Source: Chloroflexaceae bacterium (GTDB lineage Bacteria > Chloroflexota > Chloroflexia > Chloroflexales > Chloroflexaceae). From it: a stretch of 64,000 nt of DNA. Positions 1 through 9,690 of this stretch are shown one piece after another. A program made the position numbers and the translations under genes. The notes beneath the pieces are model-generated. The model was given only the letters and a program-made list of their open reading frames with translations, searched no databases and was not told the DNA's origin. The stretch covers positions 153,858 through 217,857 of the forward strand of contig JANWYD010000005.1 of NCBI GenBank assembly GCA_025057155.1, in the 5' to 3' direction. The first letter of the stretch is position 1. Every line of letters starts with the position of its first letter.

Positions 1-1683
1 GCTGCGCCAGGAGGCCAGGGCCGCGCGCCAGGATCGCAGCCACGGCGCGGCGATCACCAGCAGCAGCGGGCCGCCAATGGTCAGGGCGAAGGCCCCGGCA
101 TAGGCCAGGCCGCGCTCGATCTGCTTCAGGCCGCCGCCGGTTTTGGCGTAGAAGGTGTTCGGCAACAGGTCGCCGTAGTAGCCCAGCCGCCACAGGAAGT
201 ATGGCCCGAACAGAGCCAGGAAAGGCACGCCCAGGACCAGCAACGGCGGCAGCGTCGCGCGCCAGCGTTCCGCCGGGCCCCTCTGCCGCCCCGGCGCTGC
301 CGTGAGCCTGGCATGCAGGGCCGTGAGGGCGAACAACAGCAGGCCCTCGGGACGCGTGAGCGCGGCGAGTCCGAAGGCCAGCCCGGCGGCTGCCAGCCCG
401 CGTGACCCCGATCGCTCGCGGGTGAGGTATGCGCCTCCGCCCACGAGCGCAAGCAGCGTGAACAACCCCGTCTCCAGCCCGGAGCCGCGGGCGGTGTAGA
501 GCAGCAGGCTCTGGCTCGTGCCGGTGAGCAGGGCCGCCACCAGCGCCCATGGCGGGCCGATGAGCGGCTCGGCCACCCGATAGGTTCCCACGACGATCAA
601 CAGGCCGAGCAGGACGCCGCTGGCGTGGCTCCAGAGCGCCAGGTCGCCGCCCAGGCGCAGCACTCCCGCCGCCATCACCGTCCACAGAAAATTGGTGTAG
701 CCCTCGACTCGCTCGCCGACATTGTAGACCAGCCCGTGGCCCAGAGCCAGGTTCTGGGCGTAGCGGAAGGAGATGAAGGCATCGTCGGAGAGCCAGGAGG
801 GCCAGATCAGGCTGGCCAGGGCGACAGGCGGCATCAGGGCGGCCAGACCGAGGCGCGCGGGGAAAGGTCGCGCGCTCAGGGCGGCCAGGAAGACACCGCT
901 GAGCATCAGGGCCGCCAGCCAGGTCGGGGGCAGGGCCGCGGGCCGGTTGAGGATGGCCAGGGCCGCCAATCCGAGACCGGCCACGCCGGTGAGCGCCAGC
1001 GCGTCGCTCCGCGGCAGCCGGGCAGCGCGCAGCAATCCCCACAGCGCCGCCAGCCCCAGGCCGGCGAGCGCCGCTCCCGCCAGGTCGGGCCGGGTAAGCG
1101 GGCGCAGCCGCACGTCGGTCAGCATCACGCCCAGGGGGCGCGGGTCGCCAGCAGCGACGAAGGTGGGCGTCTGGAGAGCGAGCCATAGCTCGGCGCCCTC
1201 GCCGCCGGGGCCGATCAGCAGCCGGTAGAGGCGAAAGCGCGACTCCGGGGTGACGCGGGCCACGGCTTGCCCGCCGACGAGCAACGTCAGCGGCTGCGGC
1301 CCCGCGGGGTTGTCGGCGCGCAGGCGCACCTCGGCGCGGTAGGCGGGCGCGGCGAAGAAGGCGCCGCGCACCTGGACCAGGGCGTTGCCGCTCGTCCAGC
1401 GGTAGAGGGAACCATCAAGGTGGCGTTCGGGGCCGTAGATGCCGTCAAGGAAGACCGGCCCGGGCGCGATCTCGCCGCCGGTCACCGGGGCGAGGGCCGG
1501 AGCCTGCGAGCGGCCAAGCGACACCAGAGCGGCGACAACCAGCAGCAGCGCCAGGAGGCCCGGCACAGTCCAGTTGACGGCGAGCCACTGCCTGGCTTCC
1601 CCCTGTCGCGCGGACGCGGGCGCGACGGTGACATCCAGGCGTCGTCGTTCGGCTTCCAGACCCTGGCGGGACTCGGCGTTCAC
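1..1683 (-). CDS. GT-C-type membrane glycosyltransferase with N-terminal lumenal beta domain (partial, C-terminus off the window)
   Basis: The reading frame stays open from a GTG at 1683 to the window edge (561 codons), so the C-terminus is missing. The GTG overlaps the TGA of the upstream methyltransferase, which implies translational coupling. One membrane segment lies near residues 39-56. A soluble beta-rich stretch follows (about 70-230), then many hydrophobic helices. Residues 300-301 begin the motif [13 protein letters not shown], followed by [18 protein letters not shown]. This is the acidic first-loop signature of GT-C enzymes that use polyprenyl-phosphate sugars; LTRPEG appears later. 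The likely role is adding a sugar to a lipid-linked or envelope glycan on the outer membrane face. Donor and acceptor cannot be told from sequence. A soluble domain ahead of the GT-C core is atypical. Confidence 0.8.
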   Translation of the reverse strand, partial: MNAESRQGLEAERRRLDVTVAPASARQGEARQWLAVNWTVPGLLALLLVVAALVSLGRSQAPALAPVTGGEIAPGPVFLDGIYGPERHLDGSLYRWTSGNALVQVRGAFFAAPAYRAEVRLRADNPAGPQPLTLLVGGQAVARVTPESRFRLYRLLIGPGGEGAELWLALQTPTFVAAGDPRPLGVMLTDVRLRPLTRPDLAGAALAGLGLAALWGLLRAARLPRSDALALTGVAGLGLAALAILNRPAALPPTWLAALMLSGVFLAALSARPFPARLGLAALMPPVALASLIWPSWLSDDAFISFRYAQNLALGHGLVYNVGERVEGYTNFLWTVMAAGVLRLGGDLALWSHASGVLLGLLIVVGTYRVAEPLIGPPWALVAALLTGTSQSLLLYTARGSGLETGLFTLLALVGGGAYLTRERSGSRGLAAAGLAFGLAALTRPEGLLLFALTALHARLTAAPGRQRGPAERWRATLPPLLVLGVPFLALFGPYFLWRLGYYGDLLPNTFYAKTGGGLKQIERGLAYAGAFALTIGGPLLLVIAAPWLRSWRAALASWRS

Positions 1684-2537
1684 GGTTTATGCAGAGTGAA
1701 CATCACGTAGAGCGGATCGCTGCGGTCGAAACGCTCTTCGAGGGGATGGACAATCAGGGCCAGCAACAGATCCTTGAGCACGAAGCGGCGCCAGTAGCGC
1801 GTGAGCTGCGTCTCGTGGTAGCGCCCGTTGAGGAGGGAGCGCCCGAAGCCCTCCAGCCGGCTCATGCGCAGGCCGGCGGGCCGGGCATAGGTGTGCTCAA
1901 GGTCCTCCAGGGTGTAGAAGCGGAAGAACGAACCGGGTTTACCCTCCTGCACGAAGGCGTTCCGCTCCACCGGCACAAACGGGCGAATGCCGCGGAAAAA
2001 GCCAGTGCGCTCACTGCTGGTAAAGGGCAGGGTCACGGCGGCAATGCCGCCAGGGGCCAGAACGCGCCCGATTTCGCGCCCGACCGCCGCGTCGTCGGGG
2101 ATGTGCTCGAGCGAGGAGATGGCGGCGATGCGCGCGAGGCTGCCATCGCGCACGGGCATAGCGGTGGCGCTGGCCACCAGGGGCAAGAACTGGCCGTCGC
2201 CGGGGCGGGCGGTGGCGCGCCGCTTGCGGAGTTGCCAGCGCACCCGTTCCTGGTCCAGCTCCAGCACGATCACGTTAACGCCCTCTCTGGCGAGCATGTG
2301 CGGGTATGACGAGGTGCCCGAGCCGATGTCGAGCACCAGGTCGCCGCGGCGCAGGTCGAGAGCGCGGGTGGCCCAGGGATACTCGATGATGCGCCAGAGG
2401 CTGAAATCGTTGACCGTTTCAAGCAGAATGCGCCAGCCGTTCAGGGCCACCTCGTAGGCAACCGCGCGCCACTTGCTGAGGCGCACCGGCCGGCCCTCGC
2501 GCTCCTGTCGAGTAGATTGGAAGGTGGTCGTTGCCAT
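1680..2537 (-). CDS. class I SAM-dependent methyltransferase
   Basis: A 285-residue protein with the Rossmann-fold methyltransferase signature [16 protein letters not shown] (motif I) around residues 66-82 and an acidic residue ending the next strand (VIVLELDQE). The segment [11 protein letters not shown] matches the post-motif II region of Methyltransf_11-type enzymes. It overlaps the following glycosyltransferase gene by 3 bases, so the two are probably co-translated. The substrate is likely a sugar, lipid or polyprenyl intermediate of the same surface glycan pathway, but this is inferred from context only. No convincing Shine-Dalgarno precedes the ATG. The fold call is firm; the specific function is not. 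Confidence 0.85.
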   Translation of the reverse strand: MATTTFQSTRQEREGRPVRLSKWRAVAYEVALNGWRILLETVNDFSLWRIIEYPWATRALDLRRGDLVLDIGSGTSSYPHMLAREGVNVIVLELDQERVRWQLRKRRATARPGDGQFLPLVASATAMPVRDGSLARIAAISSLEHIPDDAAVGREIGRVLAPGGIAAVTLPFTSSERTGFFRGIRPFVPVERNAFVQEGKPGSFFRFYTLEDLEHTYARPAGLRMSRLEGFGRSLLNGRYHETQLTRYWRRFVLKDLLLALIVHPLEERFDRSDPLYVMFTLHKP

Positions 2538-2604
2538 TGCCGCGGGCGGAACAGGGGTTGCGGGGAGGCTATGCCCGCGCCCTTTTATAAAGAAGTACTC
2601 GTCC

Positions 2605-2660
2605 TATAGCCCGGCGGCTGAAGCCGCGGGCTACGGTTGCGAAGCCCGCCTTCGCGGGCT
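2605..2660. repeat. double-hairpin dispersed repeat, copy 1
   Basis: Two adjacent hairpins: TAGCCCG...CGGGCTA (2606-2632) and AGCCCGC-CTTC-GCGGGCT (2643-2659). A second copy lies in the opposite orientation at 46961-47018. It sits between the methyltransferase start and the end of the next gene, so it is intergenic and non-coding. Confidence 0.8.
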
Positions 2661-2687
2661 ATACCGGATCTATTTCTCAATGATATA

Positions 2688-2799
2688 TTAGCTCTACGTT
2701 GTCACTCGCCGCGGCTGCCGCTGCGAGGAAGGGGAGATCTTCGGGGTCCTGCGGCCCCCGCAACCCCCGCCAGCAGCAGCGTGACCAAGTAGAGTTAGC
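2688..2799. repeat. MITE-like element with imperfect terminal inverted repeats
   Basis: The left arm TTAGCTCTACGTTGTCAC (2688-2705) is an imperfect inverse of the right arm GTGACCAAGTAGAGTTAGC (2781-2799). The roughly 75-bp GC-rich core has no reading frame of note. The element ends 10 bases before the stop of the next minus-strand gene. Confidence 0.55.
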
Positions 2800-2809
2800 C
2801 GTTTAACGT

Positions 2810-5101
2810 TTATTCAATAATCATCCCCATGAACGCCAGGCTCAGGCGCCGGGAGGGCTGTCCCGGCGGCGCGTCGGCGGGGGCGCTTAAGTATAGCACA
2901 GTCTCGCCAGGGGGCAGGATGACGTGCAGGGTGCGGCGCATGCGGGCGCGGCTGACGGTCAGGGTGAAGGGCGCGGCGTCGCCCGCGCGGACGGTGAGCG
3001 CGCGGGGTCGCTCGAAGGCTTCGAGGTCGAGGGTCAGGCGCGCAGGGCGCGGGGCGCCGGTCGGGTTGAGCAGGAAGACCTGTGCCGCCTCCCCCATCCA
3101 GCGCCACCGGGCGCCCGCGGCGTCCTGCTCCAGATCGCCCCAGCCGGGGCCGAGGTAGGCCAGAGGGCGGGGTCGCTCCGGTACGGGCACGGGGTAGAAA
3201 GTCACCTGTTCGTCGCGGTAGCTCTCGGTCAGACCCATCTCGGCGACCAGGTCGCGCATAGGCGGCAGCGACGAACCCATCGAGTCGTGGTGGAACACGA
3301 CATAACGTATGGCGTAGGCCGCCAGGGTCTCGCGGGCCAGGTCGGGCCAGCCGGGGCTGAGGATGTCATCGCGTTCGACCTGCCCGAAGCGCAGCTCCTT
3401 GATCCCCGGAGCGTAACGGCCCAGGGGATAGGGCGGCTCGCGTCCGATGAAGCCCCCGATGATCGGCCAGTGGTGGCGGGTCTGGTACCAGAGGTGCTCG
3501 CTGTTGGAGAAGTTCAGGTGAAGCGGGACGGGCAGCAGGGCGCCGTCAGGTGCGGGCATGCTCAGGTAGGGTCGGGGCATGGGGCGCTGGAAGAGCGGCG
3601 CGGCGCCGGCCGTGCCGTCAATGGCGATAATGCTCGCCAGCAGCGCAGCGGCCAGCAGCGCTGCGCCCCGGCCCGCGCGGGCGAGCAGGGGGCGGGCGCC
3701 CGCGGCGGCGAAAAGGGCCGTGGTGAGGAGGCTGATGAGCACAAAATGGTTGGGCCGGTGGCTGGAGCGCACTCCGGGCAGGTCGCGGATCAGGGCGTAG
3801 GGGCCAGGGAGACCGGTGTTCCGCCCGAACACGAAGATCTCTGCGCCGAGGGCCATGGCCGCCGCAAAGACGCCCAGCGCCAGCCAGCGCCAGTGGGCGC
3901 GCCCGCTCAGGATGACGCCGTAGAGTGCCAGGGCGATCCCCACCAGGCCCAGCGAAACGTTCCAGAGGATCTCGCCAGGGTGCAGCCGTTCGTAGAAGGC
4001 GGTGACGGCCCCTCCCCAGAGGGGATGGTTGGGATTGGGCAGCCAGAAGCTAATCAGGTCGGCGTAAGCCTGCTGCTCGCCGCGAGCGTCGCCGAGGAGC
4101 GCGTCGCCGGTGTACAGCAGGCTGAGGAGGCGCGGGGTCATGACCGCGAACCAGAGGACAATCGGCGCCAGGCCCCAGAGCAGGGTGGTGGCTTGCAGGC
4201 CCACGGGCGCGCCGGGCAGCCGCAGGGTTGCCGGCGGCCCGGCGGGGCCGGCAGGGATGCGAAGCGCCCACAGTCCTGCCATCAGGCCGGTGGCAATCAG
4301 CGCGAACAGGCCGTAGTACCAGGTGCCCAGGCCGACCACGAGCAGCGCCGCGCCGCTAAGCAGGGCCAGCGGCCAGCGCGGGCGTTCGAGCAGCGCAGCG
4401 GTTGCCAGCGCCCACAGCGGCAGCCACTGGACGGAGGCGACCTCCAGTTGCGCGTCGAGCACCTTTTGCATATGGAAGGGCGCGAAGGCGTAGACCGCGC
4501 CGCCGATGAGCGCCGCCAGGATCGCGGCCCGCCGCTCGCCGGGTGCGAGGAAACCTTCTGCTCGTGCTGCCACCCACCGGTCCGCCGGGAGCCCGAAGGC
4601 TCCGGCTCGCGTTGCGAAGGCTACCTGCGTAGCCTGCCGGAGCCGGTGCGGGCCGGCTTCGCAACCAGACGTTACGCTGCACTGCCGCTCGCCCCCGTCG
4701 CGCAACACGTAGGCGATGAAGAGAAAGGTGAAGTAACCGCCGAGAATGAAACTGAGCAGGATCAGCAGATTGTAGGCCGGCAGCGGGCCGGCGGCGAGGG
4801 TGACCGGAAGGGCCAGCACCCCCTGAGGCAGGCTAAGGGTCTGCCAGAAGAGATCCAGCCCCTGGGGATGGAAGAGCAAGGGGGTCACGAACGGGTTCTG
4901 GCCGGTGGTGAGGGCCTGCGCCGTCCACCAGACGTTCCAGATTCCCAGGTAGCCATCCACCTGGCCGGGCTGGTTGGCGATGATGCGCTCGCCGAGGTGC
5001 AGCGGCAGGGGAAAGGTGACCACCAGGGCCAGCAGGGTGTAGACCAGCAGGGCCAGGGCGTGGGAGGGCCAGTGACGGCGGGTTGTGGCGGCGAGGCGCA
5101 C
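2810..5101 (-). CDS. large polytopic membrane protein, GT-C-like, paralogue of the gene at 22374-24563
   Basis: A 763-residue protein. After the first transmembrane helix come QVDGYLGIWNVWWTAQAL, NPFVTPLLFHPQGLDL and AYNLLILLSFILGGY, a pattern shared with the protein at 22374-24563. About ten more helices and a soluble C-terminal beta-rich region follow. The helix count and N-terminal acidic loop suggest a GT-C-like glycosyltransferase or lipid-linked sugar enzyme; no catalytic motif proves it. The start is a GTG directly after the TGA of the upstream gene, giving zero spacing and coupled translation. Around residues 139-190 there is an Arg/Ala/Gly-rich insertion absent from the paralogue, whose DNA (about 4535-4690) is rich in short palindromes. 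Confidence 0.75.
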   Translation of the reverse strand: MRLAATTRRHWPSHALALLVYTLLALVVTFPLPLHLGERIIANQPGQVDGYLGIWNVWWTAQALTTGQNPFVTPLLFHPQGLDLFWQTLSLPQGVLALPVTLAAGPLPAYNLLILLSFILGGYFTFLFIAYVLRDGGERQCSVTSGCEAGPHRLRQATQVAFATRAGAFGLPADRWVAARAEGFLAPGERRAAILAALIGGAVYAFAPFHMQKVLDAQLEVASVQWLPLWALATAALLERPRWPLALLSGAALLVVGLGTWYYGLFALIATGLMAGLWALRIPAGPAGPPATLRLPGAPVGLQATTLLWGLAPIVLWFAVMTPRLLSLLYTGDALLGDARGEQQAYADLISFWLPNPNHPLWGGAVTAFYERLHPGEILWNVSLGLVGIALALYGVILSGRAHWRWLALGVFAAAMALGAEIFVFGRNTGLPGPYALIRDLPGVRSSHRPNHFVLISLLTTALFAAAGARPLLARAGRGAALLAAALLASIIAIDGTAGAAPLFQRPMPRPYLSMPAPDGALLPVPLHLNFSNSEHLWYQTRHHWPIIGGFIGREPPYPLGRYAPGIKELRFGQVERDDILSPGWPDLARETLAAYAIRYVVFHHDSMGSSLPPMRDLVAEMGLTESYRDEQVTFYPVPVPERPRPLAYLGPGWGDLEQDAAGARWRWMGEAAQVFLLNPTGAPRPARLTLDLEAFERPRALTVRAGDAAPFTLTVSRARMRRTLHVILPPGETVLYLSAPADAPPGQPSRRLSLAFMGMIIE

Positions 5102-7198
5102 TCAGGGACCTCGTTCGGCAGCGAGCACGGCGACGCCGGTGTACCAGGGCGCCCGTTCCAGGTCGAGCAGGCTGGTGGGGCTGGTGATGCTGACAATCAG
5201 GGGCGTGGCGGGGTCGCACGGCGTTGCGCCGAGGGGCAGAATGACTTCTTCCGGGGCGCCGCTGAGGACGACGCGGCGCTCAACCCCGGCGGCGCGGAGG
5301 GTCACGGGGCGACCGGCGGGGCCTCGGAGGGTCAGGCGCGGGTCGCCGCAGCCGCCCAGGCGCAGCCGGGCGGCGCCGAGGGTCCAGCGGCCGCCGGGCA
5401 GATCGAAGGTGGCGGGGGCGAAGCCGACGAAGTGGCCGATGGCGGTGGCGGCGCCGGGCGCGAGGCGCGAGGGGGCGGGGGTCGGGGCGACCTTCCAGGC
5501 CCAGAAGTAGAAATCGTTCGTATCACGCCCGAAGCTGGCGATGCGGGCATGGGCGCTGGCCGCTGCCGCGGTATCGCCGCGCAGGGTGGCGACCCAGGTC
5601 TCCATCGCCAGGGCGTACAGGCTACGGGGTTCAAGGGCGCTGGCCTCGGCGAACCAGGCCGCGGCGGCGGGGAGGTCGCCCCGGGAGAAGGCCAGGTCGC
5701 CCAGCGCGATAGGGCGCAGCGAATTGGCGGGGTCGGCGCGATAGGCGGCGCGGAAGGCGGCCTCGGCGGCAGGGGCATCGCTACGGGCCAGGGCCTGGCG
5801 TCCCTCGGCGGCGATGCGTTCGGCGCGCGCCCAGGTGAGGTAGCGGGTGCTGACGATCAGACTGGCGAAGAGCAGCCAGCCCGCCAGCATCGCGCCCGCG
5901 CGCAGCAAGGCGGTGCGGGTAAGGCCGCGGCCCAGCGCCCGCATAGCCGCCGGCAGGCGCCAGAGGGCATAGGCGCAGAAGGGGACGCACACCGCCACCA
6001 GCGGCAGCCGCAGGCGGTGGTGGGCCACGGTTATCGCCGCCAGCAGCACGCCGAAGGCGAACCAGGCGACCGCGGGCGCGGCCCGCCGCCACGAGGGGGC
6101 GAAGCACAGCCCGGCGATGCCGCCATACATCAGGAGCACATACTGGAGATCGGCGAGCGCGCTGAGGGGCCGTGGGTTCTCTCCGGCGCTCAGGGCGATC
6201 TGCTCATCGCGGGGGCTGATCGTCACCACGTCGCCCACAGCGAAGCTGCGCGACTGGAGCAGGAAGAGTGAGGCGATCTTGTAGCGCATGCGGTTGAGGA
6301 AGAAGAGCGGGTCCTCCCGGATACGCGCGAGTGTCAGCCGGACGGCGAGGGCCTGGCGGTCGGCCAGGTTGGGCTGGCTGAAGATCAGTTCCGCCGTGGC
6401 GCGTTGCTCTTCGTCGCTGCGCACCAGGCCGAACCACATGCTGATGCCGCCGTTGGTGTCGGATAGAATGAGCCGCTCGTGCACCAGGTAATTGCGCAGC
6501 GCCCAGGGGCCGATCACCAGGGTGGCGCCGAGGAGCAGCGCCAGCGGCAGGGCCAGGCGGTCGGCGAGGCGGGCGCAGGGAGAGCGGCGGGGGAGCGCGA
6601 GGACCAGCAGCGCGGCGATGGGGATGAACCACAGCGCCACGGCGCGGGTCAGGGCGGCAAGGGCCAGAATCAGGCCGGCGAAGAAGGCCGGGCGCCAGCG
6701 GCCCGTAACGATGGCGCCATCCAGCAGCGCCAGAGCGGCGACGATCAGTATCACAAACAGCGCCTCGGCGAAGAGCACGCTGCCAAAACTGGCGAAGGGC
6801 ACAAAGACTGCCGCCAGGGCGGCGCTGAGCAACCCGACGGCGCGGCTGGCGAAGAGCCGTTGCCCGAGCCAGGCAAAGGCCAGCACGCCAACGCCGCTCA
6901 CGATGGCCTGGCCAAGCAGCGCCCAGCGCACATCAACCCCGGCGAGGGCAAACATCAGCGCGAGAAAGGCCGGATAGACCGGAGGGCGCAGCCACTTACC
7001 TGTGTCGTGGTAGCCGCCCCGAAGGATGTGCAGCGCAGCGCGGTAGTATTCTTCGGGGTCACCCGGCTGCACGGCGCCGGCGGGGGCCTGCCAGGACCAG
7101 AACCAGACCCGCAGGCCCACCGCCAGGGCGACGATCAATGCCAGGGCCAGCGCGTAGCCGCGGGCGGGCAGGCGGGGCAGCGAACGGGCAGGGGTCAT
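5102..7198 (-). CDS. GT39-family-like membrane glycosyltransferase with C-terminal TPR region
   Basis: Starting at the ATG at 7198 gives about 698 residues. The N-terminal half has the PMT/GT39 layout: a first transmembrane helix, an acidic loop (DPEEYYRAALHILRGG), WLRPPVYPAFLAL, then a string of helices and IGPWALRNYLVHERLILSDT, typical of these enzymes. The second half has TPR-like helices (residues about 480-570) and a soluble beta-rich tail. The probable role is mannosyl or related transfer from a polyprenyl-phosphate sugar at the cell surface. A longer frame upstream to 7393 lacks membrane-protein character and is dismissed. The gene abuts the next one with no gap. Confidence 0.78.
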   Translation of the reverse strand: MTPARSLPRLPARGYALALALIVALAVGLRVWFWSWQAPAGAVQPGDPEEYYRAALHILRGGYHDTGKWLRPPVYPAFLALMFALAGVDVRWALLGQAIVSGVGVLAFAWLGQRLFASRAVGLLSAALAAVFVPFASFGSVLFAEALFVILIVAALALLDGAIVTGRWRPAFFAGLILALAALTRAVALWFIPIAALLVLALPRRSPCARLADRLALPLALLLGATLVIGPWALRNYLVHERLILSDTNGGISMWFGLVRSDEEQRATAELIFSQPNLADRQALAVRLTLARIREDPLFFLNRMRYKIASLFLLQSRSFAVGDVVTISPRDEQIALSAGENPRPLSALADLQYVLLMYGGIAGLCFAPSWRRAAPAVAWFAFGVLLAAITVAHHRLRLPLVAVCVPFCAYALWRLPAAMRALGRGLTRTALLRAGAMLAGWLLFASLIVSTRYLTWARAERIAAEGRQALARSDAPAAEAAFRAAYRADPANSLRPIALGDLAFSRGDLPAAAAWFAEASALEPRSLYALAMETWVATLRGDTAAAASAHARIASFGRDTNDFYFWAWKVAPTPAPSRLAPGAATAIGHFVGFAPATFDLPGGRWTLGAARLRLGGCGDPRLTLRGPAGRPVTLRAAGVERRVVLSGAPEEVILPLGATPCDPATPLIVSITSPTSLLDLERAPWYTGVAVLAAERGP

Positions 7199-7415
7199 AG
7201 GATGTGCGCTCTGAAACGAACCACGAACCTGGGAGCAGCCCCTACGGTTGCTTCCAGGTGCTCCACGATGACCCGCCAATTGTACTCGAAACCACCGGTT
7301 GCGGCGCAACCCGCCGGGTTGCGGGCGGAGGTCTAAGAGGGCCAGGTCCCTGACGGGCGCAGATATGCGAACGGGGAAACCGGATTTCTCCATTGCCCCT
7401 GCCGGCGGGGCCGTG

Positions 7416-7438
7416 GAGACGGCCCACCGGGCCGTCTC
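7416..7438 (-). terminator. hairpin at end of the ABC permease gene
   Basis: A 10-bp perfect stem GAGACGGCCC / GGGCCGTCTC with a 3-base loop abuts the permease stop codon (7438-7440). There is no clear U-tract, so intrinsic termination is inferred from position. Confidence 0.55.
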
Positions 7439-8433
7439 TATGCCCGGATCTCCTGGCGCTGGAAGAGGACGTAGCCCAGGGCGAAGAGCAGGATGGTTCC
7501 GGCGATCAGGCCGACCATGTGCGGCCAGCCGAGCATGATGCTCTCGCCGAGGGGCAGGGGCGATCCCAGGATGGCGCCCTGGAGCTGTGAGGGCAGCACG
7601 AAGCCGAGCGAGCGCACCTCGGGGCGCAGCAGGGCCACGGTGGCCTCGGTGTAGAGCACGTTCGGCGAGAGGCGGCTCAGAGCCTGTTCGAGCTCGGCCT
7701 GGGCCAGCAGTTCAGCGGGCAGGCCGATTCGCACGGGCCGCAGAATCTGCGCCAGGATTCCGGCGATGATGCCCCAGAAGACGGTGAAGAAGAGCCAGGT
7801 GGCCAGGGCGGCCATGGCCGCCGTTGCCGGTTGCCGGAAGAGGATGGAGGCCAGCATCCCCAGCGCCAGCCACACCCCGCCGTAAGCAATAGTCAGCACT
7901 AGGAACCAGAGCAGGCGCGCGGTCTCCTCGCCGCCAGGGGGCACGCCGAGGCGCAATAGGCCCAGGCCGGCGATCAGCAGCCAGATCGTCGTCAACACCA
8001 GGGCGAGGGTGAACAGGCTCGCCAGGAACTTGCCCAGCAGCAGGGCATCGCGGTAGATGGGCTGCGCCAGCAGGCGGGACATGGTGCGCCCGTTCAGTTC
8101 ACCGTTCACCGCGTCGAAGGAGAGGGCGATGGCGATGATCGGCACCAGGAAGACCAGGAAGCCCACGAAGGCCGGCAGCGGCTCCTGGCTGGTGGTGAAG
8201 AGCCGCAGGAACAGGAAGCGATCCTGGCCGACGGTCTCGCGCAACTGCGCCGTGGCGGTGAAGACCGTCCCGGCGGCGGTGAGCACGGTGATCAGCTCCA
8301 GGATGAGCATGCGCGTGCTGCTGAGGTAGTCGGCCATTTCTTTGCTCACCACGGCCCACAGGCCGGTCCAGGGCGAACCTTCGCGGCGCGTGGCCGCGGC
8401 GCCGCTGGCAGACGCTTTACGCTGCGCGAGCAT
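7438..8433 (-). CDS. ABC transporter permease (ABC-2 type)
   Basis: A 331-residue protein with six hydrophobic segments: one near residues 40-60 ([14 protein letters not shown]), then [20 protein letters not shown] and further pairs, ending in [17 protein letters not shown]. The segment [19 protein letters not shown] is typical of ABC-2-type permeases that export large or hydrophobic substrates. The ATG at 8433 lies inside the end of the ATPase gene (17-base overlap), so the two subunits are coupled. With the NEW3 protein upstream it forms an exporter whose substrate is unknown. Confidence 0.85.
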   Translation of the reverse strand: MLAQRKASASGAAATRREGSPWTGLWAVVSKEMADYLSSTRMLILELITVLTAAGTVFTATAQLRETVGQDRFLFLRLFTTSQEPLPAFVGFLVFLVPIIAIALSFDAVNGELNGRTMSRLLAQPIYRDALLLGKFLASLFTLALVLTTIWLLIAGLGLLRLGVPPGGEETARLLWFLVLTIAYGGVWLALGMLASILFRQPATAAMAALATWLFFTVFWGIIAGILAQILRPVRIGLPAELLAQAELEQALSRLSPNVLYTEATVALLRPEVRSLGFVLPSQLQGAILGSPLPLGESIMLGWPHMVGLIAGTILLFALGYVLFQRQEIRA

Positions 8434-9364
8434 GGCTGGCCTCCTTCTGGAAGTAGCGGGCGTAGACCTCTTCGAGGTTGGGCGCTTCGCTGGCCAGGGA
8501 GAAGAGCTGGCCCCCGGCTTCAACCACTGCCCGGGCCACGGCAGGACGCAGGTCGCCGATGGCTTCGAGCACGAAGCGGTTCGGCCCGGCCCGTTGCACC
8601 TTTTGCACCCCTTCGACCTGGCTCAGGGCCGTCTCCAGCCTGGCGTCGCCCTCGGCCTCGACGGTGATATGATAGCCGCCGCCGAGGACCTCGCGCGCCA
8701 GCACGTCCACAGGGCCTTCAAGCACCATTTTGCCCCTGGAGAACAGCCCCACCCGATCGCAGACCGCCTGCACCTGGTGCAGCAGATGCGAGGAGAGCAT
8801 GATGGTGATGCCTTCGCTCCGCAGGTCGCGAATCATCTCCAGGAACTCGCGGGCCGCCTCGGGGTCGAGGCCCAGGGTCGGCTCGTCCATAATGATCAGC
8901 TCGGGGTGCTTCATCAGGATCTCGGCCAGACCGAGGCGCTGGCGCATGCCCCGCGAGAAGGTTCTGACGGCCTTGTCCATCACTCCCTCCAGGCCCATGC
9001 GCTTCAGGGCGGCCTCGATGCGCGCGCCGGCCTCCTTGCGATTGAGGCCGTTGAGCTGGGCAATGTAGGCCAGGTTTTCGCGCGCCGTGAGGGTGTCGTA
9101 AAAACCGACCTGGTCGGGCAGGTAGCCGACGCGGGCCTTAACGCTCAACGGTTGGCGCGCCGGGTCGAGGCCCAGCACCTGCACCGAGCCCGCGCTTGGC
9201 TCGGTCAGGCCGAGAAGCATCAGGATGGTAGTGGTTTTACCCGCGCCATTAGGCCCCAGCAGGCCGAAGACCTCGCCCCGGCGGATGGTCAAGTTGAGCC
9301 GGTCAACGGCCACAAAATCGCCGTAGCGCTTGGTCAGCCCGCGAGCCTCGAGAACGATATCCAT
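8417..9364 (-). CDS. ABC transporter ATP-binding protein
   Basis: A 315-residue ATPase. Walker A is [10 protein letters not shown] (about residues 38-47), the ABC signature [10 protein letters not shown] and Walker [15 protein letters not shown], with an H-loop in [12 protein letters not shown]-terminal extension of about 90 residues (from [11 protein letters not shown]) is the DUF4162-like tail common in this NatA/CcmA subgroup. It energises the permease encoded by the overlapping next gene. The role, export versus sodium or drug extrusion, is not resolved. Confidence 0.92.
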   Translation of the reverse strand: MDIVLEARGLTKRYGDFVAVDRLNLTIRRGEVFGLLGPNGAGKTTTILMLLGLTEPSAGSVQVLGLDPARQPLSVKARVGYLPDQVGFYDTLTARENLAYIAQLNGLNRKEAGARIEAALKRMGLEGVMDKAVRTFSRGMRQRLGLAEILMKHPELIIMDEPTLGLDPEAAREFLEMIRDLRSEGITIMLSSHLLHQVQAVCDRVGLFSRGKMVLEGPVDVLAREVLGGGYHITVEAEGDARLETALSQVEGVQKVQRAGPNRFVLEAIGDLRPAVARAVVEAGGQLFSLASEAPNLEEVYARYFQKEASHARAA

Positions 9365-9690
9365 AGGTTAAGTTTCCTTCCACGTGATCTGCAAGCCGGG
9401 CTTGCAACCTTTCAGGGTCGGTGCAAAGTCCATTGCCCCCAGGGAGGTGAGGCGGCGTAGCCGCCCATCGGATTATGTTTGGGCGATTCTGGCGGCGTAG
9501 CCGCCAGAATCACCCCAATAACCGGTGGCCGGGGCGTGCCTGATAGACGCTGCAACAGCCATGTGCAGCCTTTCGCCAGGGCAAATAAGGGGGTTATTTG
9601 AGGGGAGGGCAAGCCTTGCCGGGTCCTCCCGCTGGCAGCGGAAACGGATTTCCGGGCGACCGCGCTCCTCCAAACCTCCCTGCCGGTTTT
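9365..9690. other. intergenic stretch with palindromes between the NEW3 and ATPase genes
   Basis: I see no gene. It holds a near-perfect 25-base palindrome ATTCTGGCGGC-GTA-GCCGCCAGAAT (9486-9510) and a shorter copy of its core GGCGGCGTAGCCGCC (9451-9465). A copy of the GGAGGGC-N-GCC/CCTCC type repeat lies near 9599-9630. Because the flanking genes run the same way, these hairpins may reduce read-through from the NEW3 gene into the ATPase. Confidence 0.6.

Noticed and set aside
2924..6271. 1115-residue open frame on the plus strand
   Set aside because: It overlaps two well-supported membrane protein genes on the opposite strand. Its composition (Gly/Ala/Arg/Gln-rich, no motif) is that of an antisense shadow in GC-rich DNA.
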